A stretch of 64,000 bases of DNA, taken from NCBI GenBank assembly GCA_045594025.1, contig JAZNXS010000030.1, positions 6,172-70,171 of the forward strand, written 5' to 3'. This stretch comes from Scatosoma sp045594025 (GTDB lineage: Bacteria > Bacillota > Clostridia > Christensenellales > Borkfalkiaceae). Under the pieces are notes generated by a model, which made no database searches, was not told where the DNA came from, and saw only the letters and a program-made list of their open reading frames with translations. Both the position numbers and the translations under genes were made by a program. This document shows positions 8,319 to 15,915 of this stretch, piece by piece. How positions within the stretch are numbered: position 1 is the stretch's first letter; each line of letters starts with the position of its first letter.

Positions 8319-10091
8319 TTAAGCAAACTGCCCGTTATACAGGGTTGCGTATGCGCCGCCAAGCGCCAACAATTCTTTATGCGTTCCCTGCTCCACCACA
8401 CTGCCGTTCTCCATGACGAGAATGCAATCGGAATGGATAATCGTGGACAGCCTATGCGCTACGATAAACGAGGTTCTACCCTCCATCAGCTTTCCAAACG
8501 CATCGCTGATTTTCAGCTCTGTGCGGGTATCGATGGAAGAAGTCGCTTCGTCTAAAATCAGCATGGGCGGTTTCGTCAACATAATTCTCGCAATACAAAG
8601 AAGTTGTTTTTGTCCCTCGGAAAGCGAGCCGCCCTCCCCAAGAACGGTATCATACCCCTTTTCCATACGCTTGATAAAGCTATGTGCGTGCGCCGCTTTC
8701 GCCGCCGCGATCATCTCTTCATCCGTTGCTTCAGGTTTGCCCATTTTTAAGTTTTCACGGACGGTACCACTCTTTAACCAGGTTTCCTGCAATACCATAC
8801 CGTAATGCTCGCGCAAGGATTTTCTCGTTAAACCGCGTATATCCTTTCCGTCCACTTGTACGCAGCCGCCCTTTACGTCGTAGAAACGCATCAAAAGATT
8901 GATGAGGGTGCTCTTACCTGCCCCCGTTCTACCGACGATTGCCACTCGCTGACCGGGCACAACCTGCAAGGAAAGCCCTTCGATCAGCTTCTTCGTTTCC
9001 GTGTACGAGAAAGAAACGTCTTCCAACACAACACAGCCCTCTGCGTTTTTCAACACTTCATTTTCCGCATCGGAGCTTTCTTCCGTTTCGTCGATAAGCT
9101 CGAAAATACGCGCCGCGCATACGAACGCGCTTTTAAGCTCCGTCACCACTCCTGAAATTTCATTGAACGGTTTCGTGTACTGGTTGGCATACGAAAGGAA
9201 TTTCGTCAACTGCCCCACCGTGAAACCGCCAACGCCCATCACGACGTCCAGCGCGCCGAGCAGCGCCACCAACGCGTATACCAAATTATTGACAAACCGA
9301 GTGGAAGGATTCGTGAGCGAAGAATAGAAAGTAGCGTTCATGGACGCCTTTTCCAAACGGCGGTTTATTTCATCAAATTTTTCTGCGTTTTCATCCTCGT
9401 GCGCAAACGCTTGCACCGTCTTTAACCCGCCGATCATCTCCTCGGTGAAAGCAGTCTGCTCTCCGCGCGTCGCCGTCTGTTCTTTAAAAAATTTATGGGT
9501 GTGATTTGCAACAAATCTCGCCACAAACAGCGAAACGGGGGTTACCAGTACCACGACGAGCCCGATTTTCACGCTGGTCAACAGCATGAATACGATGGTA
9601 CCCAAAATCGTCAAAACACCGGTAAAGAATTGGGTAAAGCCCATCAAAAGCCCATCGGAAAATTGATCGGCATCCGCAACGACGCGACTGACCGTATCCC
9701 CATGGGAATGGGTGTCTACGTATTGCAACGGCAATTTTCCAAGTTTTGCGAAAGCGTCTTGGCGAATATCCCGTACAACGTTGCAGGAAATGCGATTATT
9801 GCAAAGACTGGTCAGCCATTGTGAAAGCGCGCCGACGCCAACAATGATAAGAATGTTAAGAAAAATTGATTTTAGCTTCGCCCACTGCACACCGTTTGCC
9901 ATAATACAATCGATGGCGTCCCCGAAAAATACGGGTACTAACAACGTCGCCGTTACCGTCAATACGGAAAAGAACAACGACGCGATCAAAGATAAGGGAT
10001 ATCTCCCCACGTAACGCAGAACCCGTCGCAACGTGCCTGCGTTCTTCTTGCTTTCAACCTGTACATGGGTGGGTGCTTTTACATTTCTCAT
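8319..10091 (-). CDS. ABC exporter half-transporter (membrane plus ATPase), second of pair
   Basis: A 590-residue fused permease-ATPase. Six membrane helices occupy residues about 35-320 (ABC exporter type 1 fold), followed by a nucleotide-binding domain with Walker A GRTGAGKST, Q-loop MVLQETWLKSGTVREN, signature LSEGQKQ and Walker B MLILDEATSS. The signature Ser-Glu-Gly replaces the classic Ser-Gly-Gly. The ATG at 10091 overlaps the partner's stop as ATGA, with GGGAGG seven bases upstream. Together with the next gene it should form a heterodimeric multidrug-type exporter (BmrCD/LmrCD-like); the substrate is not predictable. Confidence 0.93.
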   Translation of the reverse strand: MRNVKAPTHVQVESKKNAGTLRRVLRYVGRYPLSLIASLFFSVLTVTATLLVPVFFGDAIDCIMANGVQWAKLKSIFLNILIIVGVGALSQWLTSLCNNRISCNVVRDIRQDAFAKLGKLPLQYVDTHSHGDTVSRVVADADQFSDGLLMGFTQFFTGVLTILGTIVFMLLTSVKIGLVVVLVTPVSLFVARFVANHTHKFFKEQTATRGEQTAFTEEMIGGLKTVQAFAHEDENAEKFDEINRRLEKASMNATFYSSLTNPSTRFVNNLVYALVALLGALDVVMGVGGFTVGQLTKFLSYANQYTKPFNEISGVVTELKSAFVCAARIFELIDETEESSDAENEVLKNAEGCVVLEDVSFSYTETKKLIEGLSLQVVPGQRVAIVGRTGAGKSTLINLLMRFYDVKGGCVQVDGKDIRGLTRKSLREHYGMVLQETWLKSGTVRENLKMGKPEATDEEMIAAAKAAHAHSFIKRMEKGYDTVLGEGGSLSEGQKQLLCIARIMLTKPPMLILDEATSSIDTRTELKISDAFGKLMEGRTSFIVAHRLSTIIHSDCILVMENGSVVEQGTHKELLALGGAYATLYNGQFA

Positions 10092-11842
10092 GCGCACACC
10101 TCCCCTTCCGCATCGTATTGCGAAAAGTAAATTTCACGGTACACTTCACAGTCTTTCATCAACTGCTCGTGCGTGCCGATTCCTACCGCCTTTCCGTCGT
10201 CTAACACGATAATTTTATCCGCGTCACGCACGGAAGAGGTGCGTTGCGACACCACAAATACCGTCGTCTTTAATTGTCGAATCCCCTTCCTCAGCGCCGC
10301 GTCCGTCGCATAGTCAAGCGCCGAGGACGAATCGTCCAAAATCAAAATTTCAGGGTCTCTCACCAACGCTCTGGCAACAGTGAGACGTTGCTTCTGTCCG
10401 CCGGAGAAATTCTTGCCGCCTTGTTCTACGGTCGCATCCAAGCCACCTTTTTCTTGAATAAACTCGTCCGCCTGCGCCATTTTTAACGCATTCCAAAGCT
10501 CTTCGTCCGTAGCGTTCGCTCTGCCCCAAAGCAGGTTTTCACGAACCGTGCCCTTAAACAGCTTTGCTTTTTGCGGTACGACGCCGATACGTTCCCTTAA
10601 GAAGGATTGCAGACTTTTCTGCCTTACGTCTATGCCGTCAATAAACACACTGCCGCCGCTTACGTCATAGAAATGGGGGATTAAATTGACAAGCGTGGTT
10701 TTTCCCGAACCCGTACCGCCGATTACGCCTATCGTCTCGCCTTTTTGCACAGCGAAAGACAGCTCTGAAAGAGCTTCGTCCGCGCCTTCGCTATAACGAA
10801 CGCTGACGTTATCAAACACGATAAACCCGTCCATACCCCCTTGCTTCTCCGTTCTTTCTACCGTTTCCAAGGAAGGTTGCATTTTTAGTACTGCCTCGAT
10901 ACGGTCTGCGCTTGCTACGGCTTTGGCTACCGTCACAATCAGGTTAGCAAGCTTGATCAGCTCAATCAAAATCTGGCTCATCAAATTGTAGAGCGCAATC
11001 ACTTCCCCTTGTGAGAGTAAACCGCTTTCCACGCGGAGCGCCCCCGTATACAGCAATACGATAATGGCAAGGTTGACCAGTGCAAACGTTAAAGAGTTGG
11101 TGATGGCGGCTATTCCGCCAACAAATTTTCTTTCTTTCGTCAACTCTTCGTTGCGTTCGTCAAATAGCTTACGCTCGTCCTCTTCTTTACAAAATGCGCG
11201 CAATACTCTTGCGCCCGACAGATTTTCACGAGTGGAAAGCAGCACTTTATCCAACTTTGCCTGCGTCTTTTTATAAAGCGGCATACAAATGAACATGACG
11301 GCGTACACCACTGCCGCAAGCACGGCAATCGCACCGCCGAATACGCCGAACGACGCAGGATCGATGATACACGCGCAAATCAGCGCGCCGAATACGATAA
11401 ACGGAGAGCGCAGCAGTAAACGCAAAAATAAATTGATCCCCGTTTGCATTTTATCCACGTCGCTCGTCATACGGGTGAGCATGGTCGATTCGCCCATTTT
11501 ATCAATGTCTTTATAGCTAAGCGATTGTAATTTTTTGAATAAGTCGCTACGCACGCTCGCCGCGACGCCCGTTGCCGCTTTTGCAGAGAAATACTGCGCC
11601 GTTACGGAGAAAATCAAACCCACCAAACCAAATACGGCAAGCACCAAACACATACCGACGATAAATCCTTTATCCGCATGAGGATACCCAACGCCATCCA
11701 CGTACTGACCAAGCCCTTTGTCCACAATCAAAGCCACGATAAAAGGAACCAAAAGCTCAAACGTCGCTTCCAGCAATTTAAACAGTGGTCCTAACAGGCT
11801 CTGCAATTTATACGGTTTAAAATAGGTGAAAATCTTTTTCAT
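10088..11842 (-). CDS. ABC exporter half-transporter (membrane plus ATPase), first of pair
   Basis: A 584-residue ABC half-exporter starting at ATG 11842 (MKKIFTYFKPYKLQSL). Six membrane helices are followed by an ATPase domain with Walker A GGTGSGKTT, Q-loop GVVPQKAKLFKGTVREN, signature FSGGQKQR and Walker B ILILDDSSSALD. Asp-Asp replaces Asp-Glu in Walker B, so this half may carry the degenerate catalytic site typical of heterodimers while its partner has DEA. No ribosome binding site precedes the ATG; instead a TATAAT box ends seven bases before it, so the message may be leaderless. ATG at 11851 (MIPMKKIF) is an alternative. Confidence 0.92.
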   Translation of the reverse strand: MKKIFTYFKPYKLQSLLGPLFKLLEATFELLVPFIVALIVDKGLGQYVDGVGYPHADKGFIVGMCLVLAVFGLVGLIFSVTAQYFSAKAATGVAASVRSDLFKKLQSLSYKDIDKMGESTMLTRMTSDVDKMQTGINLFLRLLLRSPFIVFGALICACIIDPASFGVFGGAIAVLAAVVYAVMFICMPLYKKTQAKLDKVLLSTRENLSGARVLRAFCKEEDERKLFDERNEELTKERKFVGGIAAITNSLTFALVNLAIIVLLYTGALRVESGLLSQGEVIALYNLMSQILIELIKLANLIVTVAKAVASADRIEAVLKMQPSLETVERTEKQGGMDGFIVFDNVSVRYSEGADEALSELSFAVQKGETIGVIGGTGSGKTTLVNLIPHFYDVSGGSVFIDGIDVRQKSLQSFLRERIGVVPQKAKLFKGTVRENLLWGRANATDEELWNALKMAQADEFIQEKGGLDATVEQGGKNFSGGQKQRLTVARALVRDPEILILDDSSSALDYATDAALRKGIRQLKTTVFVVSQRTSSVRDADKIIVLDDGKAVGIGTHEQLMKDCEVYREIYFSQYDAEGEVCA

Positions 11843-11878
11843 GGGTATCATTATAGCACTATTTTTCCATAAACGCAA
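11843..11878 (-). promoter_or_regulatory. Promoter of the ABC pair, possibly leaderless
   Basis: Reading the minus strand there is TTGCGT, 17 bases, then a perfect TATAAT, followed by GATACCC and the ATG of the first ABC gene. The expected transcription start falls at or next to the ATG, leaving no room for a ribosome binding site. Confidence 0.5.
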
Positions 11879-11899
11879 GGAAAAATGCTTTTTTTATAA

Positions 11900-11960
11900 A
11901 AAATACCTCTCTTTATGAGAGGTAAATCATAAACGGAGCAACTTGGTGCTCCGTTTGGTC
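11900..11960 (-). terminator. Tandem hairpins ending the TPR-like gene
   Basis: Just after the stop at 11967, on the minus strand, AAACGGAGCA-ccaagt-TGCTCCGTTT (about 11931-11956) is followed by ACCTCTC-ataaa-GAGAGGT and a T-rich tail (about 11900-11924). The second hairpin is an intrinsic terminator. It separates this gene from the ABC pair. Confidence 0.8.
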
Positions 11961-11966
11961 ATTGTA

Positions 11967-12905
11967 TTATTCTATCACAGCCGTTTCCAATACAGGCGTT
12001 GCAGTCAACGCTTCGTAAAGCTCTTTCTTTCCACGGATTTCCAATAAGGTTTTACCCTCCTCCGTCGAATCCAAACGCTCGTTCAAACGATACATGCGCG
12101 CCGCATTAATAAATTTGTTGGTGAAGATCGCAAACACGATAAACAATACCACGGAAACACAACCCATGATAATGGTGGGTACAATATAGGTGTCTTCTCT
12201 TGTGGAAAAGTTTTTAAGCCCGATCACAACCGTCACGATTACCGCCACAAGCAGGGGAATCATAGAAAGCAAGAATCCAAGCCCCGTATGAAGCTTACGC
12301 ACAGAAAGTATTTCCCTGCGCTTTTGTTGCTTGCTCTCCACCACTTCCGCAAGCGGTTTTTCCGCCTCAGAAAGTTCCGCTATACGCTTTTCAAACGCAC
12401 CATGGTAGTCTCGTTTGATAATATCTGCCGCTTGATAACCCAAATCGAATTCCAAGCTTTCCAGCCCGGCTTCTACGTATTCGTCTATCAATACGTCGGG
12501 GTCTTTAAAATCGGAGGTCTTCGCTCTCCAATACCCAACGGAAGCTTCCGTTGCTACGTCATCGTAATCAAGCGCGCGTTCGTATTCCAATTCCGCCGCG
12601 TGATAACTGCCCGTTTCCAACAGCATTTTACCCTGTGCGCAAAGGTTTTCGTACTGCGCCAATCTGCGCGCGCTAGCTTGCGCTTTTTCTTTGCGAACGC
12701 GTTCCGCTTCCGCGGGGGTAAGGTCTACCAAATCCTCATCGTCCGTTTCCACCTCAATCACAGGCATTTCAGAATCGAAATCCATAACGAATTCCTCCCC
12801 TTCTTCCAGCTCTGCCGTTGCGTCTACAATCTCCAACGTGCCGTCCGCCTTTTTCTTATAACGGATCTCCTTACCGATTTCGTCTTCTAACATTCTTTCT
12901 TCCAT
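11967..12905 (-). CDS. TPR-like membrane protein of unknown function
   Basis: I do not recognise this 312-residue protein as a named family. Residues 1-70 are acidic (Glu/Asp-rich, including EVETDDEDLVDLTPAEAERV). Residues about 75-135 look like one or two tetratricopeptide helix pairs (AQYENLCAQGKMLLETGSYH, AAELEYERALDYDD). Two membrane helices follow: GFLLSMIPLLVAVIVTVVIG (about 212-232) and VPTIIMGCVSVVLFIVFAIF (about 243-262). The C-terminus is cytoplasmic and helical. It lies 13 nt after ispE and ends in a strong terminator, so it is probably co-transcribed with ispE. Confidence 0.75.
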   Translation of the reverse strand: MEERMLEDEIGKEIRYKKKADGTLEIVDATAELEEGEEFVMDFDSEMPVIEVETDDEDLVDLTPAEAERVRKEKAQASARRLAQYENLCAQGKMLLETGSYHAAELEYERALDYDDVATEASVGYWRAKTSDFKDPDVLIDEYVEAGLESLEFDLGYQAADIIKRDYHGAFEKRIAELSEAEKPLAEVVESKQQKRREILSVRKLHTGLGFLLSMIPLLVAVIVTVVIGLKNFSTREDTYIVPTIIMGCVSVVLFIVFAIFTNKFINAARMYRLNERLDSTEEGKTLLEIRGKKELYEALTATPVLETAVIE

Positions 12906-12918
12906 AGTTTGCTCCCTT

Positions 12919-13851
12919 TTAACTTTCTATTTCTTCTTTGGAAAGTGCAAACGGATTTCTCCAACCCGTCTTTTTCCTCCCTACATAATCGGGGACCACC
13001 GTCTCCGTAACGTACGTGCGGAACTTCCCTTTATAACGGCTTTGCGCCCATTGACAAAGTTCGTTGGTTTCAAATAGCGCAATTACACAACTTCCCGAGC
13101 CCGTCATCACCGCGCCGAGTGGCGAAAACGATTCGGCTTCTTTAAACGCCTTTTCCACGTCGGGATTGAGGTGTAACGCAGGCACGTATAAGTCATTCAT
13201 CAAATACCTGCCCACCTCATTTATGTTATTACTAAGCAAGGCGTCTATACAACCTTGCGTTGCGCTTTCTTTCCACTGTAAGGTTTTGGGCAACTCGTCA
13301 TACTTGCGGTAGCAACCGCCTGACGAAACCTCCGATAAAGGACAAATCAATAGCAAATGCAGCTTTTGATCGGTGGAAATGTTCGTCACGTTCTCCCCTC
13401 TACCCTGCATGCGCGCAAAACCGCCCGTGAGCATATAGCCCGTATCACTGCCGAGAGCGTCGGCAAGCGCTTTTAAACGTTCTCTTTCCGTAACGCCGTA
13501 CAGCTTTGCCATGCCGTTGAGCACCCCCGAAACGTCCGCAGACGAACCGCCAAGGCCTGCGCCCATCGGAATTTGCTTATATACAGTGATGTCCGCGCCG
13601 TTCGTTCCAAACGTTTCCGAAAAGAGCTCTGCCGCTTTCAACGCCGTGTTCTTTTCAGGAGGGATAGACTCACTCCCCATGCCTTTCATGGTTACACTTG
13701 ATAGCTTGTCCTTCCTCTTTCGCAAAACAATTTTATCATACAGCGCCACGCTGGCAACGAGGGAATCCAAGATGTGATATCCCACTTCCACCCCCGTGAT
13801 CTCAAGAGTCAAATTCACTTTTGCATGCGCTTTGATGGTTACCGTATTCAT
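12919..13851 (-). CDS. ispE: 4-diphosphocytidyl-2-C-methyl-D-erythritol kinase
   Basis: A 310-residue GHMP kinase. The ATP-binding glycine-rich motif GAGLGGSSADV sits at 97-107, the N-terminal AHAKVNLTLEITG and VGYHILDSLV segments fit IspE, and MTGSGSCVIALFE near the C-terminus is GHMP motif 3. IspE phosphorylates CDP-methylerythritol in the non-mevalonate isoprenoid pathway, in the cytoplasm. Its position beside a SPOCS/LysM gene and veg recalls the Firmicutes veg-ispE pairing. A promoter and a leader hairpin precede it. Confidence 0.95.
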   Translation of the reverse strand: MNTVTIKAHAKVNLTLEITGVEVGYHILDSLVASVALYDKIVLRKRKDKLSSVTMKGMGSESIPPEKNTALKAAELFSETFGTNGADITVYKQIPMGAGLGGSSADVSGVLNGMAKLYGVTERERLKALADALGSDTGYMLTGGFARMQGRGENVTNISTDQKLHLLLICPLSEVSSGGCYRKYDELPKTLQWKESATQGCIDALLSNNINEVGRYLMNDLYVPALHLNPDVEKAFKEAESFSPLGAVMTGSGSCVIALFETNELCQWAQSRYKGKFRTYVTETVVPDYVGRKKTGWRNPFALSKEEIES

Positions 13852-13880
13852 CCTTCTTTCACCTGCGTATTGCGAAAATT

Positions 13881-13901
13881 GCGGCGAGGAACCCTCGCCG
13901 C
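13881..13901 (-). other. GC-rich hairpin in the ispE leader
   Basis: GCGGCGAGG-gtt-CCTCGCCGC is a perfect 9-bp stem about 30 nt before the ispE start. It may act as a weak terminator for the upstream gene or as a 5' leader structure; the following T-run is short. Confidence 0.5.
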
Positions 13902-13919
13902 ATGGATTGCTCTTTTTCT

Positions 13920-13948
13920 ATTTTACCATATTTTTACCGAAATTACAA
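13920..13948 (-). promoter_or_regulatory. SigmaA-type promoter of ispE
   Basis: Minus strand: TTGTAA (13943-13948), 17 bases, TAAAAT (13920-13925). It lies 70 nt upstream of the ispE start, in an AT-rich gap. Confidence 0.55.
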
Positions 13949-13985
13949 TATTTTAAATAAAAATATTGCACGTTTTTGTAAAAAA

Positions 13986-15470
13986 TCACTTGATTTGTCT
14001 GTAAACGAAAATCCTTTCCCCTTCTTTTAACGGGAATTCTAAATCGGGATTGCACCGTTTGACGTCCTCGGGCGCACAAGCCAACCGCTTGGAAACCTGC
14101 CAAAGCTCTTCCCCAGCATTCGTCATGAACACCGAAAATGCCGCGTCCGTTTCACCGTACGGTTCCCCTTCCGTTACCTCGGAAAGATATTCCCAGTTCC
14201 TCTGTTCATAACTGCAAAGGCTGAGCTTCAACGTAGCTTCCGCTTCCGTTTCACCATTCTTTTTACGGCGCACGTTTAAGCCGCAAACCATGCCTTCCGC
14301 TTCGACAATCTCCCCCTCTGTATCTATAGGAAACATAAACGGCAACGTGAGCGTTGTACTACGGCGACTTCCGTCTGCGCCGCCAAGCAATACCTCCGCC
14401 AAAATCACGCCCTCTGCCTCCATACCTCTATCACCTTTACGGCAAGTGATTTCCGCGCGAGGCAATACAGCCGCTTGTAAGGTGTACTCTCCGTCCATCT
14501 CAGGCGAAAGCATGGAGACGCCGCTGATACGTTCGACGAATTTTGTGTGATTCGTTAAATACATACCCCCGTCATTTTGCTTTTTTAAGAAAATTTCAGC
14601 CCCTGTGGAGAACGCGTCCTCCACCACGGAAACCTCCTCATGTGCCACCACGTAGCACTCTGCTGAAAGGGTGTACGAAAAGACGATATGACTGGCGCCC
14701 TTTTCTTCGTCCGTGCCTGCCGCAAGATGCGCAGATTTTACAAACACTTTTGCTGCCGCAGAAACGTTCCCAAATGCTTCGTCGCAAGGTACGCTGATGG
14801 TAAAGGGAAGCAGCCTTTCATACGAACAAACCGAATCGTCGCTCTTTAATACGCAGATATTTAAACCGATTTCCCCTTCCACGTCGATTTGCCCGTTGCT
14901 GATGGAAACACGATTGACGATCGCCGTTTCGCTGTGCAGAAGAATATCCCCCACGTAATCGGTATCAAATTCGTCCTCGCCTTCCATTTCGCCGCTGACG
15001 CAGACCGTCTTATAAACCTTAGCGACGTCTTTCTTCACAATCAACCCATCGCCGCCGGATAAATATTCCATTTGCTTGCTGCCATATCCCGTAATATCTG
15101 CGTCGACAACAACGGACACGTACAATCCGGAACCCTCCCTGCGCCAAGTGACGTTGGCAGGCGTCAACGTAGTTTTCGCAAAGCAAGCCGGGGTAATCTC
15201 TCCGCCCTCCGCTTTATGGAAAAACTCTGCGCCGCGTTCTGCTCTACAAATTTTCTTATCCCCATCTTCATACACAATACAAAGCAATAGCTTGCCGCCG
15301 TATTGCACTTCGCCGTCCACGCAAACGTTTTCCGTTGGCACTGCCTTCGCATGCACCGCCAAAATACTGCTAATCTCACTGCCGGGAAGCCGACATTCTA
15401 CAATCGATTGACTCTTCAAACGGCAAATTTTTCCAACGTAACGATAGGTTTCAAACTGCGGTTTTATCAT
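13986..15470 (-). CDS. SPOCS (DUF3794) and LysM protein, SipL-like
   Basis: A 494-residue protein with repeated SPOCS/DUF3794 domains (residues about 30-120, 170-260 and 300-400) and a C-terminal LysM-like module of about 45 residues (AGEELWQVSKRLACAPEDVKR, then FPLKEGERIFVY). This is the layout of SipL, the clostridial spore-coat assembly protein that binds SpoIVA through LysM. No signal peptide is seen, consistent with action in the mother-cell cytoplasm. The AGGAGG-like ribosome binding site is strong (GGAGAGGAAGG). It is divergent from veg. Confidence 0.85.
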   Translation of the reverse strand: MIKPQFETYRYVGKICRLKSQSIVECRLPGSEISSILAVHAKAVPTENVCVDGEVQYGGKLLLCIVYEDGDKKICRAERGAEFFHKAEGGEITPACFAKTTLTPANVTWRREGSGLYVSVVVDADITGYGSKQMEYLSGGDGLIVKKDVAKVYKTVCVSGEMEGEDEFDTDYVGDILLHSETAIVNRVSISNGQIDVEGEIGLNICVLKSDDSVCSYERLLPFTISVPCDEAFGNVSAAAKVFVKSAHLAAGTDEEKGASHIVFSYTLSAECYVVAHEEVSVVEDAFSTGAEIFLKKQNDGGMYLTNHTKFVERISGVSMLSPEMDGEYTLQAAVLPRAEITCRKGDRGMEAEGVILAEVLLGGADGSRRSTTLTLPFMFPIDTEGEIVEAEGMVCGLNVRRKKNGETEAEATLKLSLCSYEQRNWEYLSEVTEGEPYGETDAAFSVFMTNAGEELWQVSKRLACAPEDVKRCNPDLEFPLKEGERIFVYRQIK

Positions 15471-15564
15471 GATTTTTCCTTCCTCTCCGTTTTATTTCGC
15501 TATGTATTTTTATGCAAAAAGCATGGCACATAGAACATACAAAAGGAAAATTTTTCCGTTTCTC

Positions 15565-15594
15565 GCATAATTTTAAGCGGCGTTGGGCATACTA
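15565..15594 (+). promoter_or_regulatory. SigmaG-like or leaderless promoter of veg
   Basis: GCATA (15565-15569), 18 bases, CATACTA (15588-15594), ending five bases before the veg ATG. The pair fits the SigmaG pattern (GNATR, 18, CATACTA). Read as a vegetative -10 (CATACT), it would give a leaderless transcript. No clear ribosome binding site is present. Confidence 0.4.
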
Positions 15595-15599
15595 AACGT

Positions 15600-15839
15600 A
15601 TGATTAAGCCGACAAAAAATATCAAGGACGTTAAACAAATGGTAAGAAGCTGCTCGGCACAACGCGTCGCCGTGCGATTGAATTTGGGCAGAAATAAAAG
15701 CGTTAGCTATTCGGGTGTTCTTTCAGGAATCTATCCCTCCTTGTTCACCGTCAAGCCTGATGACGAGGATTTTTTAGGTAAAACCGCCTATTCCTATTCC
15801 GACGTGCTGTGCGGTACGGTGAAAATTAAACGTATATAA
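15600..15839 (+). CDS. veg: Veg family protein
   Basis: This 79-residue protein matches Veg in length and sequence: an N-terminal helix DVKQMVRSCSAQRVAVRLNL, then GRNKSVSYSGVLSGIYPSLFTV and a C-terminal SYSDVLCGTVKI. Veg is a small SH3-like protein, widespread in Firmicutes, that stimulates biofilm gene expression in B. subtilis by an incompletely known route. It is divergent from the SPOCS/LysM gene and ends in a strong terminator. Confidence 0.93.
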   Translation: MIKPTKNIKDVKQMVRSCSAQRVAVRLNLGRNKSVSYSGVLSGIYPSLFTVKPDDEDFLGKTAYSYSDVLCGTVKIKRI

Positions 15840-15844
15840 TAAGG

Positions 15845-15883
15845 AAGAGGGCGCAACCGCAAAAGCGGTTGCGCCCTCTTTTT
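15845..15883. terminator. Bidirectional terminator between veg and uvrA
   Basis: A 16-bp stem, AAGAGGGCGCAACCGC with loop AAAA and its complement, followed by TTTTT on the plus strand. It terminates veg and can also stop transcription from uvrA. Confidence 0.92.
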
Positions 15884-15915
15884 ACTCATTTCAATACATA
15901 CCTGGTATACTTATT

